Source: Pseudomonas sp. R84 (GTDB taxonomy: Bacteria; Pseudomonadota; Gammaproteobacteria; Pseudomonadales; Pseudomonadaceae). Taken from it: DNA of 64,000 bases. Shown piece by piece: positions 20,839 to 30,088 of the stretch. The notes beneath the pieces were generated by a model, which saw only the letters and a program-made list of their open reading frames with translations, was not told the origin of the DNA and searched no databases. Within the stretch, counting starts at the first letter, position 1, and each line of letters begins with the position of its first letter. Where the stretch lies: the NCBI RefSeq assembly GCF_009834515.1, contig NZ_CP019426.1, forward strand, positions 1,911,501-1,975,500, read 5' to 3'. The position numbers were made by a program, and so were the translations under genes.

Positions 20839-21023
20839 AAAAGCCCCTCACCCTAGCCCTCTCCCAAGGGAGAGGGGACTGACCGTGGGAGATTGGCGAG
20901 ATACACCGACCTGATCTGGCTTTGGAGAATCCATAATCGACTCGATTTTTCAGGTCGATGCATGGCGAAAGACACCTCGGGCGGCTCCCTCTCCCTCGGG
21001 AGAGGGCTGGGGTGAGGGGCGAG
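20839..21023. repeat. 185 bp interspersed element, copy 2
   Basis: The same structure as the element at 16354-16541 and in the same direction: left end CCCCTCACCCTAGCCCTCTC, right end GAGAGGGCTGGGGTGAGGGG, and a shared interior with GAATCCATAATCG, TTTTTCAGGTC and CGGCTCCCTCTCCCTC. It sits between the convergent chemoreceptor and DUF3108 genes. Confidence 0.75.
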
Positions 21024-21049
21024 CCAGGCACAAGTCTCCAATCCAGCAG

Positions 21050-21088
21050 GCAAAAAAAGCCCCGCATTTCGCGGGGCTCTTTGTTCTT
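21050..21088 (-). terminator. intrinsic terminator for the purM-purN-DUF3108 unit
   Basis: On the minus strand the order is AGAGCCCCGC, loop GAAAT, GCGGGGCTTTTTTT. It lies directly past the DUF3108 stop codon. Confidence 0.9.
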
Positions 21089-21096
21089 GCGGCAAA

Positions 21097-21810
21097 TCAG
21101 CTGCCTTTAACGGTTTTGCCGTTGACCGTGCCGTCCTGGAGCATGATGTTGTACTCCTTGCCGTCGGTTTCAACCTGTTGCAGGCGAACCAGCAGGTAAT
21201 CCCAATCCTTGGCGAACCAGAGGACGGTGGTGCGCTTGCTTTGTGTCGGGTCGCGTACGCGCTCGACCTTGATCGCATCGATCTTGCCAGCCTTGGTTTC
21301 GACTTTTTCCGAACCCAGCACGCGGAAGTCATAGGTATCGACTTCGCCGTCATCGACCACTTGATAGCTCATGGTCTTTTTGCCAGCAGCCACATCATGT
21401 TGCAGCGCCAGTTGATAGGTGGACTTGTCGACCATGCCACGGTTCAGCGGGATCTTCACCGCGTCGCCACGGTCGGTGCCGGTGACCATCTTGCTGTTCC
21501 AGTCGAAATCCAGATCAGCTTTTTTCGCCTTGCCCAGGCCACCACGTTCAAAGTGGTAGGACTGCGGCAGCAAAGTGTCCTTGTCCAGGGTCAGGGTGCT
21601 TTCTTCTGTCAGGCTGGCGATCATCATCGAAGCCTTGAAGCTGAGCTTCCAGACGCCGCTGGCTTCCTTGACCAGGCTGCGCTCGGCGGTGCCGCTCATG
21701 GGCAACTGCTTCCAGTCGGCGGTGTAGCTGGCGGAGAACGGTTGAAGTTCCGCTGCCTGCGCGAAGGGCAGGGCGAGCAGAGCGCAAGCGAAGAGCAGGG
21801 CGCGACGCAT
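21097..21810 (-). CDS. DUF3108 domain-containing exported protein
   Basis: A 237-residue protein with a clear signal peptide (MRRALLFACALLALPFAQAA). The body is mostly beta strands and contains YTADWKQLPMSGTAERSLV and SYQVVDDGEVDTYDFRVLG, as in DUF3108 proteins, which are periplasmic or outer-membrane linked and of unknown function. AGGAG precedes the ATG. It is the last gene after purM and purN, eight bases past the purN stop, and the same purMN-DUF3108 order is common in Pseudomonas. Confidence 0.85.
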   Translation of the reverse strand: MRRALLFACALLALPFAQAAELQPFSASYTADWKQLPMSGTAERSLVKEASGVWKLSFKASMMIASLTEESTLTLDKDTLLPQSYHFERGGLGKAKKADLDFDWNSKMVTGTDRGDAVKIPLNRGMVDKSTYQLALQHDVAAGKKTMSYQVVDDGEVDTYDFRVLGSEKVETKAGKIDAIKVERVRDPTQSKRTTVLWFAKDWDYLLVRLQQVETDGKEYNIMLQDGTVNGKTVKGS

Positions 21811-21818
21811 AATATCTC

Positions 21819-22469
21819 CTAGTGTCGAATCAAGTGGCCGCTGGCCGCGAGTAACTGGCCATCCAGTAAAGCACCGTGTTCACCAAGTGCCAGCCTGCCT
21901 TCGGCAAACCAGCGAACAGCCATCGGGTAGATCAGGTGTTCCTGAACGTGGACTCGCTGCGCAAGAGTCTGCGGCGTGTCGTGCAACTCTACCGGTAATA
22001 CTGCCTGTACGACCAGTGGTCCGCCATCGAGTTCCTCGGTGACGAAGTGCACGGAGCAGCCGTGCTCAGTATCGCCGGCCTCCAGCGCGCGCTGATGAGT
22101 GTGTAACCCTTTGTATTTGGGCAGCAGCGACGGGTGGATGTTGAGCAGGCGACCCTGATAGTGGCGAACGAAGTCAGCGCTGAGAATGCGCATGAAGCCG
22201 GCCAGCACCACGAGTTTCGGATTGAATTCGTCGATCAGTTCGATCAGAGCAGCATCGAAGGCCTCGCGACCTTCGAATGCCTTGTGATCCAGCGAGCGGG
22301 TAGCGATACCTGCGTCACTGGCGCGTTGCAGGCCGTAGGCGTCGGCGCGATTGGAAATCACTGCAGCGATGCGGGCCGGGCTGTCGCCGGTCCGCGTGCT
22401 GTCGATCAGAGCCTGCAAGTTACTGCCGGTGCCGGACAGCAGCACCACGACATCACAGGTTGCGGACAT
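21819..22469 (-). CDS. purN: phosphoribosylglycinamide formyltransferase
   Basis: A 216-residue enzyme that formylates GAR with 10-formyltetrahydrofolate, the third step of purine synthesis. Seen: LLSGTGSNLQALID at the phosphate site, the folate/catalytic block FMRILSADFV, the catalytic N/H/D set in LLNIHPSLLPKYKGLHTH and HFVTEELDGGPLVVQ. The start codon overlaps the purM stop by one base (TAATG). Length is normal. Confidence 0.97.
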   Translation of the reverse strand: MSATCDVVVLLSGTGSNLQALIDSTRTGDSPARIAAVISNRADAYGLQRASDAGIATRSLDHKAFEGREAFDAALIELIDEFNPKLVVLAGFMRILSADFVRHYQGRLLNIHPSLLPKYKGLHTHQRALEAGDTEHGCSVHFVTEELDGGPLVVQAVLPVELHDTPQTLAQRVHVQEHLIYPMAVRWFAEGRLALGEHGALLDGQLLAASGHLIRH

Positions 22470-23527
22470 TAATGAGCCTTAAGGTTCTGCAGATCAACCT
22501 GAGCAGCGCCTTCGGCAGCGGCAGCGATCTGACCGATGACCCAAGGCTGTTCGCCGGCGTCACGCAGGGTGTTCAGGGCAACTTCTACGTGTTCCTGAGC
22601 CACGCAGATGACCATGCCAACGCCGCAATTCAGTACGCGGTGCATCTCTGTTTCGTCAACGTTGCCTTTCTCTTGCAGCCAGTCGAATACGGCCGGGCGA
22701 GTCCAGCTAGCCACATCAACCACCGCCTGAGCGCCTTTTGGCAGAACGCGCGGGATGTTGTCGAGCAGGCCGCCACCGGTGATGTGGGCCATGGCTTTGA
22801 CCGCGCCGGTGTCTTTGATCAGCTTGAGCAGCGGCTTCACGTAGATGCGGGTCGGGGCCATCAGCAGGTCGGTCAGCGGTTTGCCGTCGAGCTGGATGTT
22901 TTCGATTTCGGCACCGGAGACTTCGATGATCTTGCGGATCAGTGAGTAGCCGTTCGAGTGTGGGCCGGACGATGGCAGGGCGATCAGTGCGTCACCGGTG
23001 GCAACTTTCGAGCCGTCGATGATTTCCGCTTTTTCCACGACGCCGACGCAGAAGCCGGCCAGGTCGTAGTCTTCGCCTTCGTACATGCCTGGCATTTCAG
23101 CGGTTTCGCCGCCAACCAGCGAGCAACCCGACAGTTCGCAGCCAGCGCCGATGCCGGTAACCACTTGGGTCGCGGTCTCGACATTGAGTTTGCCGGTGGC
23201 GTAGTAGTCGAGGAAGAACAGTGGCTCGGCGCCGCACACCACGAGGTCGTTGACGCACATGGCAACCAGGTCGATACCGATGCTGTCGTGCTTGTTCAGG
23301 TTCAGCGCCAGACGCAGCTTGGTGCCGACGCCGTCGGTGCCGGAAACCAGAACTGGCTGCTTGTAGCCGGCCGGGATTTCGCAGAGGGCGCCGAAACCGC
23401 CCAGGCCGCCCATGACTTCCGGGCGCGCAGTGCGCTTGGCGACGCTCTTGATGCGTTCGACCAATGCTTCACCGGCGTCGATGTCTACACCGGCGTCCTT
23501 GTAGCTCAGGGAGGGTTGCTTGCTCAT
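22469..23527 (-). CDS. purM: phosphoribosylformylglycinamidine cyclo-ligase (AIR synthetase)
   Basis: A 352-residue enzyme that closes the imidazole ring to make AIR. The N-terminus [20 protein letters not shown] is the family signature; then [24 protein letters not shown], the glycine-rich [23 protein letters not shown], and [18 protein letters not shown]. It opens the minus-strand unit purM-purN-DUF3108. The 370 bp upstream region shared with the divergent DUF2066 gene is the likely site of PurR-like or other control, but I see no clear purine box. Confidence 0.97.
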   Translation of the reverse strand: MSKQPSLSYKDAGVDIDAGEALVERIKSVAKRTARPEVMGGLGGFGALCEIPAGYKQPVLVSGTDGVGTKLRLALNLNKHDSIGIDLVAMCVNDLVVCGAEPLFFLDYYATGKLNVETATQVVTGIGAGCELSGCSLVGGETAEMPGMYEGEDYDLAGFCVGVVEKAEIIDGSKVATGDALIALPSSGPHSNGYSLIRKIIEVSGAEIENIQLDGKPLTDLLMAPTRIYVKPLLKLIKDTGAVKAMAHITGGGLLDNIPRVLPKGAQAVVDVASWTRPAVFDWLQEKGNVDETEMHRVLNCGVGMVICVAQEHVEVALNTLRDAGEQPWVIGQIAAAAEGAAQVDLQNLKAH

Positions 23528-23900
23528 GATCCAGGCCTTTAGGGGAGGGGATTCAGGGGTAACGACCGAGTTCAGCGGGAACTTCGAAATCGACGGGGCG
23601 ATGGCCTCACGCGAGTTTCGAGGTGCCCGGCTGTTGCCGGTCTGCGAAGGCGCGCGATTTTATCAGGCTTGAGGGGCAGCGGCCATCCTCGCACCGACGG
23701 GCAGGGCCATATCAGCGGAAATTTTTTGCAATTGAGCCGTATGAACGTCTGTATAAAGTGTGGCGATTAACCGTCTATCGTTATCACTGTGCAAAATTTT
23801 ACCGCTGTCGTGTGAATGTTTAGTGCTGGCAGATTGTCACAGCCTTGCTTAACCGGTTCACGCGGCCTGTTCCAGCCGCTCCTGTCGACGGGAATTCTCC
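23528..23900. other. divergent spacer between purM and the DUF2066 gene
   Basis: This 373 bp region should hold the promoters of both units. An AT-rich patch at 23715-23815 includes TTTTTTGCAATTG and GTATAAAG, which looks promoter-like, but spacing to a good -35 box is not ideal. A 66-codon frame at 23623-23823 lacks a ribosome site and is not called. No repeats seen. Confidence 0.45.
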
Positions 23901-24959
23901 ATGCGTTTGTGTAAATTGTTGTTTGTGGGTTGTTTGTCTCTGATCAGCCTGGCGAGTCATGCCGAAAACCTCAAAGGTCTTTATCAAGTGCGCGAACCGG
24001 TCAATGGCCAGGCGCCGGAAGAACGTGGTCGCGCCACGCAAGCGGCGCTCGATACATTGGTGTTGCGCCTGACCGGCGATCCGAAGGCTGCGCAAAACCC
24101 GGGGTTGGCGGCGATTCGCAAGGATCCGCAGCAAATCATCAGTCAGTTCGGTTTCGATGCCGGGCCGCCGGAGGTGCTGAAGGTCGATTTCGATCCGGCG
24201 ACCACCGAGCAGGCGTTGCGTCGTGCCGGGTTGTCGTTGTGGGGCGCCAGTCGCCCGTCGATCCTGAGTTGGTGGCTGAATGATTCGGCCGAGGGTTCGA
24301 GTCTGGTCGGTGATGGTCAGGCCGCTGCCGCGCCGTTGCGTACGGCTGCACAACATCGCGGCTTGCCATTGCGTTTGCCGCTGGCTGATTTGAGTGAGCA
24401 GTTGGTTGCCACTGCGCCAGCGCTTGAGGGCACGGATCCGGCGCCACTGCGCGGTGCTTCGGAGCGCTACAACGCTGATGCCTTGCTGGCGGTGCATGCC
24501 CGTGAAGAGGGCGGGCAGTGGCAGGCCAAATGGCACTTGTGGCTGGGCGATCAGAAAGAGGCGGGCAGTGTGCAGGGCGCCGATCAGGCTGCTGTCGCTG
24601 ACGCAGTGATGCTGGCGGTGGCTGAGCGGCTGGCGCCACGTTTTGTGGCCAAGCCCGGCGCTTCGGGGCAGCAGACTCTGGAAGTGCAAGGTATGAATCT
24701 GGAGCATTACGCGGCGCTGTTGCGGTTACTCGAACCGTTTGGCGTGCGTCTGCAAAGTGTTGACGGCGATCGCATCGTTTATCGGGTCAATGGCAGCGCC
24801 GATCAAATGCGTGCGCAGTTGTCGCTGGCCAAGTTGCAGGAGTTGCCGGCCGAGGCGCCGACTCCGTTGGCTGCGCCACAGCCTGCGGTTGCAGGTGCGG
24901 CGCCAGTCGCGGCGCCAGCCCCGACCCCGGCAGCACCGTCGTTGCGGTTTCGCTGGTAA
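23901..24959 (+). CDS. DUF2066 domain-containing exported protein
   Basis: A 352-residue protein with a signal peptide (residues 1-21, LLFVGCLSLISLASHA). The N-terminal half carries the DUF2066 pattern: LYQVREPVNGQAPEERGRA and then LVLRLTGDPKAAQNP. The tail from about residue 315 is a Pro/Ala-rich linker. Function unknown. It sits immediately upstream of the PerM-type protein and hda, the order also found in P. aeruginosa; a link to purine or replication control is not shown by this. Confidence 0.85.
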   Translation: MRLCKLLFVGCLSLISLASHAENLKGLYQVREPVNGQAPEERGRATQAALDTLVLRLTGDPKAAQNPGLAAIRKDPQQIISQFGFDAGPPEVLKVDFDPATTEQALRRAGLSLWGASRPSILSWWLNDSAEGSSLVGDGQAAAAPLRTAAQHRGLPLRLPLADLSEQLVATAPALEGTDPAPLRGASERYNADALLAVHAREEGGQWQAKWHLWLGDQKEAGSVQGADQAAVADAVMLAVAERLAPRFVAKPGASGQQTLEVQGMNLEHYAALLRLLEPFGVRLQSVDGDRIVYRVNGSADQMRAQLSLAKLQELPAEAPTPLAAPQPAVAGAAPVAAPAPTPAAPSLRFRW

Positions 24960-24990
24960 GTCTTTCCTTATATAGAAGCAGGAGTGGTAC

Positions 24991-26064
24991 ATGGCCGATA
25001 CGCGGCGTTGGTTCTGGCTCGGTGGGGTAGTCCTGCTTTGCGCGTTTGTATGGTTGCTGCATCCGATCCTCACGCCGTTCCTGGTGGCGCTGCTGCTGGC
25101 TTATCTGTTCGATCCGCTGGTGGATCGACTGGAGCGGCTCGGTTTGTCGCGAACCTGGGGCGTGATCGCGGTGTTTGCTCTGTTCACCTTGATCGTCACC
25201 GCACTGATGCTGGTGCTGGTGCCGATGCTCGCCAAGCAGTTGCTACGTCTGTACGAACTGGCGCCGCAAATGCTCGATTGGCTGCAGCACACGGCGGTGC
25301 CGTGGGCGCAGTCGAAGCTGGGGTTGTCGGACGGTTTCTGGAAGTTCGATAAGGTCAAGGCCGCGATCAGCGAGCACATGGGGCAGACTACCGACATTGT
25401 CGGCGTGGTGCTCAGTCAGGCAACGGCCTCCAGTCTGGCGCTGATCGGCTGGCTGGCCAATCTGGTGCTGATTCCGGTGGTGAGCTTTTACTTGTTGCGC
25501 GACTGGGACGTGATGATGGCCAAGATCCGCAGCCTCCTGCCGCGTGATCGGGAAGAGACCATCGTATCGCTGGCCGGTGAATGTCATGAGGTGCTGGGCG
25601 CATTTGTTCGCGGTCAGTTGCTGGTGATGGTGGCGTTGGGCGTGATCTACGCAGCGGGCCTGATGATCGTTGGGCTGGAGCTGGGGTTGTTGATCGGCCT
25701 GATTGCGGGTCTGGCGGCGATCGTGCCTTATATGGGCTTCGTGATCGGTATTGGCGCGGCGCTGATTGCCGGGTTGTTCCAGTTCGGTGGCGATCTGTAT
25801 CCGATGGTCGGGATCGTCGCGGTGTTCATGGTTGGTCAGGCGCTGGAAGGCATGGTGCTGACGCCTTTATTGGTGGGCGATCGTATCGGTCTGCATCCGG
25901 TGGCGGTGATTTTCGCGATTCTGGCCGGCGGCGAACTGTTCGGTTTCACCGGCGTGCTGCTGGCATTGCCGGTGGCGGCGGTGATCATGGTGCTGGTGCG
26001 CCATGTGCACGACTTGTACAAGGACTCCGACATCTATAGTGGCGTTGACGATCCGCAGTTGTAA
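24991..26064 (+). CDS. AI-2E family transporter (PerM-like)
   Basis: A 357-residue inner-membrane protein with seven or eight predicted helices. Typical family segments include FLVALLLAYLFDPLVDRLER near the N-terminus and VVSFYLLRDWDVMMAKIR, VPYMGFVIGIG and VGDRIGLHPVAVIFAILAGG. Family members include Na+/H+ antiporters and putative AI-2 exporters, so the substrate is open. AGGAG is placed well before the ATG. The gene lies 31 bp after DUF2066 and about 200 bp before hda. Confidence 0.88.
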   Translation: MADTRRWFWLGGVVLLCAFVWLLHPILTPFLVALLLAYLFDPLVDRLERLGLSRTWGVIAVFALFTLIVTALMLVLVPMLAKQLLRLYELAPQMLDWLQHTAVPWAQSKLGLSDGFWKFDKVKAAISEHMGQTTDIVGVVLSQATASSLALIGWLANLVLIPVVSFYLLRDWDVMMAKIRSLLPRDREETIVSLAGECHEVLGAFVRGQLLVMVALGVIYAAGLMIVGLELGLLIGLIAGLAAIVPYMGFVIGIGAALIAGLFQFGGDLYPMVGIVAVFMVGQALEGMVLTPLLVGDRIGLHPVAVIFAILAGGELFGFTGVLLALPVAAVIMVLVRHVHDLYKDSDIYSGVDDPQL

Positions 26065-26271
26065 TGGCACAGGGACGGCCCGGCGAATCGCCGGGTTGGC
26101 CCGGGTCCTGCAGGCGTTGGTGCCAAAGAATCTGTCATAAATCCAGTGTGTTATCGCAAACCTTTGATTTTGCTTGGACTCTGTCGCATTGTGCGCTCAG
26201 CTTCACGGGTATAAACTTCGCAAACTTTACACAGAGGCCACTAACGGTTCCTTGAGAACTGTTCAGTCAGC

Positions 26272-26976
26272 ATGAAACCGATTCAGCTGCCCCTAGGTGT
26301 GCGTCTGCGTGACGACGCCACCTTCATCAACTACTACCCAGGCGCCAATGCCGCTGCACTCGGCTATGTCGAGCGTCTATGCGAAGCCGACGCCGGCTGG
26401 ACAGAAAGCCTGATCTACCTGTGGGGCAAACACGGCGTAGGGCGTACGCATCTGTTGCAAGCGGCGTGTCTGCGATTCGAGCAGATGGGCGAGCCGGCGG
26501 TGTACTTGCCGTTGGCCGAGTTGATGGATCGCGGTGTCGAAATCCTCGACAACCTCGAACAGTACGAACTGGTTTGCCTGGACGACTTGCAGGTGATTGC
26601 CGGCAAGGCTGACTGGGAAGAGGCGATGTTTCATCTGTTCAACCGTCTACGCGACAGCGGTCGGCGCTTGCTGATTGCCGCTTCCACCTCTCCGCGTGAG
26701 CTGCCGGTCAAACTGGCTGACTTGAAATCGCGCCTGACCCTGGCGCTGATTTTTCAGATGCGGCCGCTCTCCGATGAAGACAAACTGCGTGCTCTGCAAT
26801 TGCGCGCCTCGCGTCGCGGTCTGCACCTGACCGATGAAGTCGGGCATTTTATTTTGACTCGCGGCACCCGCAGCATGAGTGCGCTGTTTGACTTGCTTGA
26901 ACAGCTCGATCAGGCCTCATTGCAGGCTCAGCGCAAGCTGACCATTCCCTTCCTGAAAGAAACGCTGGGCTGGTAG
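26272..26976 (+). CDS. hda: DnaA regulatory inactivator Hda
   Basis: A 234-residue AAA+ protein, DnaA-like but without the DNA-binding domain. Hda binds the sliding clamp and stimulates ATP hydrolysis by DnaA to prevent re-initiation. The clamp-binding segment lies at the N-terminus (KPIQLPLGVRL). The P-loop reads WGKHGVGRTHLLQAA, with Arg at the usual Lys, as in E. coli Hda. The Walker B is LVCLDDLQVI, the sensor region RLLIAASTSPREL, and LKSRLTLALIF holds the arginine-finger region. It has its own upstream space of about 200 bp. Confidence 0.95.
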   Translation: MKPIQLPLGVRLRDDATFINYYPGANAAALGYVERLCEADAGWTESLIYLWGKHGVGRTHLLQAACLRFEQMGEPAVYLPLAELMDRGVEILDNLEQYELVCLDDLQVIAGKADWEEAMFHLFNRLRDSGRRLLIAASTSPRELPVKLADLKSRLTLALIFQMRPLSDEDKLRALQLRASRRGLHLTDEVGHFILTRGTRSMSALFDLLEQLDQASLQAQRKLTIPFLKETLGW

Positions 26977-27202
26977 CTATCCCTTTGATTCTGCGGCTTT
27001 CAGCGTATTTCGGCATATTTCAGGCGCCAGAAAATCCGCTTTCCTGCACGGTGTGCAAGCCGCGTATCGGTTCAAATGGGCTTAAGCGCTTAGATGTAAA
27101 CGAGAAACCGAGAAGTCACAAAAAGATCGATTGAATTTGCAAATGAGGCTGATAGCGGGCATAGTCTCGCCTTCTTTACAACTATCAGCCACGGTCGTGC
27201 CC

Positions 27203-27820
27203 ATGCTAAAGCGCTTCGCACCCCTCGTGCCTCTCGCACTCGTCACCCTGTTGTACGGTTGTGCTGCTCATTCTCCAGTTCAAGAGCAGCCTCAACAGGT
27301 TAAAAATTCTGCCACGGCTCAGTCTTCCGTTATTTATCAGGAAGAGCTGGACACCGAAAAAGAACTCAACGAATTCAATGGCAAGAAGCCTTATCAGCTT
27401 CCTGTTCTGGCCGACAGCATCCTCGAACGCGGCATGTCCCTGATCGGTACCCGTTACCGTTTCGGCGGTACCTCTGAAGCCGGTTTCGATTGCAGCGGTT
27501 TCATCGGCTACCTGTTCCGTGAAGAAGCTGGCATGAACCTGCCACGCTCCACGCGTGAAATGATTAACGTCGATGCTCCACTGGTATCGCGCAGCAACCT
27601 TGAGCCGGGCGATCTGCTGTTTTTCGCCACCAACGGTCGTCGCGGTCGTGTCAGTCACGCCGGGATCTACCTCGGTGACAACCAGTTCATCCACTCCAGC
27701 AGTCGTCGCAGCGGCGGTGTTCGCATCGACAGCCTGGGTGACAGCTACTGGAGCAAGACCTTCATCGAAGCGAAACGCGCATTGGCCAACGCTCCGACGG
27801 TTGTCACCGCTCGCAAGTAA
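27203..27820 (+). CDS. NlpC/P60 (C40) cell-wall peptidase lipoprotein, first copy
   Basis: A 205-residue lipoprotein. The signal and lipobox are MLKRFAPLVPLALVTLLYGC, so Cys20 would be lipidated. After a Gln-rich linker the NlpC/P60 domain has the catalytic Cys in GFDCSGFIGYLF and the His in VSHAGIYLG, with the third polar residue a few strands later. Such enzymes cut D-Glu-meso-DAP bonds in peptidoglycan. I use the ATG at 27203; a TTG at 27131 in frame is not supported. A second copy follows 218 bp downstream. Confidence 0.92.
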   Translation: MLKRFAPLVPLALVTLLYGCAAHSPVQEQPQQVKNSATAQSSVIYQEELDTEKELNEFNGKKPYQLPVLADSILERGMSLIGTRYRFGGTSEAGFDCSGFIGYLFREEAGMNLPRSTREMINVDAPLVSRSNLEPGDLLFFATNGRRGRVSHAGIYLGDNQFIHSSSRRSGGVRIDSLGDSYWSKTFIEAKRALANAPTVVTARK

Positions 27821-27954
27821 TCCCCATTGTCGCTGCGTTCGCGGCGACAATCAGGCTTCCGGCAACGGAGTAGACGTAGACTTTACAAGGTGAAGTTAAA
27901 GTCTTACTTGAAGTTTGCCGCGTAGCCGCTAGAATCCTGTATCTATATTGATGG

Positions 27955-27992
27955 CAAACCGCCTGCGTGCTCACGCAGGCGGTTTTGTTTTC
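27955..27992 (+). terminator. intrinsic terminator between the two NlpC/P60 genes
   Basis: AAACCGCCTGCGTG and CACGCAGGCGGTTTTGTTTT form a strong stem with a tiny loop and a T-rich tail. It separates the two peptidase genes, but it could also act as an attenuator for the second if transcription starts at the promoter-like TAGAAT at 27930, just upstream. Confidence 0.85.
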
Positions 27993-28038
27993 TGTCCATC
28001 GGCAGAAAAAGCCGCAGCCAGATCAGGATGTTCTGCTT

Positions 28039-28575
28039 ATGACGATGTCGGCACGCCTCACTTTGATCTTCTTCGCAGCGCTGCTCAGCGCCTGCGCCAG
28101 TCGCACGCCGCCACCTGCGCCGGTGGTACGCGCCCCGGTCGTGTTCGGCCCCTCCCAAGCTTTTTCGCCTGCTGCTGAGGACGTGCTGTTTCGCGCGCTC
28201 GGCTTGGTCGGCACGCCTTATCGCTGGGGCGGCAACACGCCGGATTCGGGGTTTGATTGCAGCGGCCTGATCGGGTTTGTCTACCGTGATGCAGCAGGCA
28301 TCTCGCTGCCGCGCTCCACGCGCGAGATGATCGTCATGCAGGCGCCGAATGTTGGCAAGGAAGGCTTGCAGACGGGCGACCTGATTTTCTTCGCCACCAA
28401 TGGCGGCTCGCAGGTCAGTCACGCGGGGATTTATGTCGGCGAAGGGCGGTTTGTGCATGCGCCTGCCACGGGCGGGACGGTCAAGCTCGACAGCCTGTCG
28501 AAGGCGTATTGGCAGAAGGCTTATCTGAGTGCCAAGCGGGTGTTGCAGCCGGAGCATCTGGCGCATAACCCGTAG
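28039..28575 (+). CDS. NlpC/P60 (C40) cell-wall peptidase lipoprotein, second copy
   Basis: A 178-residue protein with a lipoprotein signal (SARLTLIFFAALLSAC). The domain has FDCSGLIGFVYRD with the catalytic Cys and VSHAGIYVGEG with the His. It is a diverged paralogue of the preceding gene, with the same GGxTxxxGFDCSG and RSTREMI blocks, but a shorter linker. The ATG at 28039 has CAGGA 10 bases upstream; the second ATG at 28045 is also possible. Confidence 0.92.
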   Translation: MTMSARLTLIFFAALLSACASRTPPPAPVVRAPVVFGPSQAFSPAAEDVLFRALGLVGTPYRWGGNTPDSGFDCSGLIGFVYRDAAGISLPRSTREMIVMQAPNVGKEGLQTGDLIFFATNGGSQVSHAGIYVGEGRFVHAPATGGTVKLDSLSKAYWQKAYLSAKRVLQPEHLAHNP

Positions 28576-28596
28576 TAAAAATCGCAGCAATCCTAA

Positions 28597-28685
28597 TGTG
28601 GGAGCGAGCCTGCTCGCGAAAGCGGTGTATCAGTCAACTCAATGGAGACTGACACTCCGCATTCGCGAGCAGGCTCGCTCCCACA
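28597..28685. repeat. REPIN, GTGGGAGCGAGCCTGCTCGC type
   Basis: Two REP units in inverted orientation, TGTGGGAGCGAGCCTGCTCG on the left and CGAGCAGGCTCGCTCCCACA on the right, with a non-repeated middle of about 40 bases. It lies between two convergent genes. Confidence 0.85.
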
Positions 28686-28708
28686 GTTGTTTCAGGTCAC
28701 ATTCAACA

Positions 28709-30022
28709 TCACTTCGTGGCTGAGACTCGCCACACCTTATTGCCAACATCATCCGCCACCAGCAAGCCACCCTGCTGATCAATCACCACGCCTACCGGCC
28801 GGCCCAATGCATTCTCGTCCTTGTCGAGGAACCCGGTCAGCACATCCACCGGTGTGCCGCTCGGCTTGCCGCCGGTAAACGGCACGAAAATCACTTTGTA
28901 GCCACTGTGCGGTTTGCGGTTCCATGAGCCGTGCTGGCCGATGAACGCGCCTTCCTTGAACTGCGCCGGCAGGGTGTTGCCCTCGGCGAAGCTCAGGCCC
29001 AACGAGGCGGTGTGCGGCCCGACCGCGTAATCCGGGGCGATGGCCTTGGCCACCAGGTCCGCGTTTTGCGGCGACACGCGGACATCAACATGCTGACCGT
29101 AGTAACTGAACGGCCAGCCATAGAATCCGCCGTCCTTCACTGAAGTGATGTAGTCCGGCACCAGATCACTGCCGATTTCGTCACGCTCGTTGACGGCTGT
29201 CCACAACGCGCCACTGCTGGGCTCCCAGGCCAGGCCGTTGGGGTTGCGGATGCCCGAGGCGAAGATGCGGTGATTGCCGGTCGCCCGATCGACTTCCCAG
29301 ATCGCTGCGCGGCCTTCTTCCTTATCCAGACCATTTTCGCCGACGTTGCTGTTCGAGCCGACCGTGACGTACAGCTTGCTGCCGTCTTTGCTGGCGGTGA
29401 CGTTTTTGGTCCAGTGATGATTCAGCGTGCCGCCGGGCAAATCGACAACCTTGATTGGTTGCGACTTGATTTCGGTCGCGCCGGGTTCGTAGTTGAAGCG
29501 CAGCAAGCGATCGGTGTCAGCGACGTAAAGATCGTTGCCGACCAGCGTCATACCGAACGGCGAGTTGAGGTTCTGCAGGAACACCGTGCGCGTCTCAGCC
29601 ACGCCATCGTGATCGGCGTCACGCAGCAAGGTGATGCGGTTCGGACTCGGCACGCCCGCGCCAGCCTTGCCCATGACCTTTTTCATCACCCAGCCGCGAA
29701 TGCCACTGCTGTCATCAGGCTTTGGCGGGGCGTTGGTTTCCGCCACCAGCACATCGCCATTGGGCAAGACATAGAGCCAGCGCGGATGATCGAGGCCTTC
29801 GGCGAACGCTGCCACCTGAGTGCCAGCCGCCGCAGTCGGTTTGCCGCCTGCGGGCCAGCCGATTGCCGGGGCGATGTTCACCGTCGGGATCAGGGTCTTG
29901 TTCGGTTCGGGGAGTTTCGGTGACGGGCCGGTGCCGTCGGAGACTTGCAGGCTGGAGGTTTCACCGCAGGCGGCGAGTCCTCCGGCGAAGGCGATGACAA
30001 AAACGAGCTGGGGCTTGCGCAT
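28709..30022 (-). CDS. PQQ-dependent sugar dehydrogenase family lipoprotein
   Basis: A 437-residue protein. A lipoprotein signal with lipobox GLAAC (Cys19) precedes a Pro-rich linker and a six-bladed beta-propeller of the sorbosone/glucose dehydrogenase type. Seen: [80 protein letters not shown] and [20 protein letters not shown], the last typical of the family. Oxidises an unknown sugar or alcohol with bound PQQ on the periplasmic side. AGGGAAGA precedes the ATG. Confidence 0.88.
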   Translation of the reverse strand: MRKPQLVFVIAFAGGLAACGETSSLQVSDGTGPSPKLPEPNKTLIPTVNIAPAIGWPAGGKPTAAAGTQVAAFAEGLDHPRWLYVLPNGDVLVAETNAPPKPDDSSGIRGWVMKKVMGKAGAGVPSPNRITLLRDADHDGVAETRTVFLQNLNSPFGMTLVGNDLYVADTDRLLRFNYEPGATEIKSQPIKVVDLPGGTLNHHWTKNVTASKDGSKLYVTVGSNSNVGENGLDKEEGRAAIWEVDRATGNHRIFASGIRNPNGLAWEPSSGALWTAVNERDEIGSDLVPDYITSVKDGGFYGWPFSYYGQHVDVRVSPQNADLVAKAIAPDYAVGPHTASLGLSFAEGNTLPAQFKEGAFIGQHGSWNRKPHSGYKVIFVPFTGGKPSGTPVDVLTGFLDKDENALGRPVGVVIDQQGGLLVADDVGNKVWRVSATK

Positions 30023-30088
30023 TGCTGATCTTCCCTATGAATGCATTCCTAATCATAGAGGAGGGCGCAAGCCCGATGGTTCAACTGC

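Noticed and set aside
23623..23823. A 66-codon frame in the purM/DUF2066 spacer
   Set aside because: No ribosome site, no domain, and it overlaps the likely divergent promoters.
24139..24639. A Pro/Arg-rich frame opposite the DUF2066 gene
   Set aside because: Low-complexity shadow of a GC-rich gene without start signals.
26079..26095. CCCGGCG-AAT-CGCCGGG hairpin after the PerM-type gene
   Set aside because: A good stem, but without a T run; I do not call it an intrinsic terminator.
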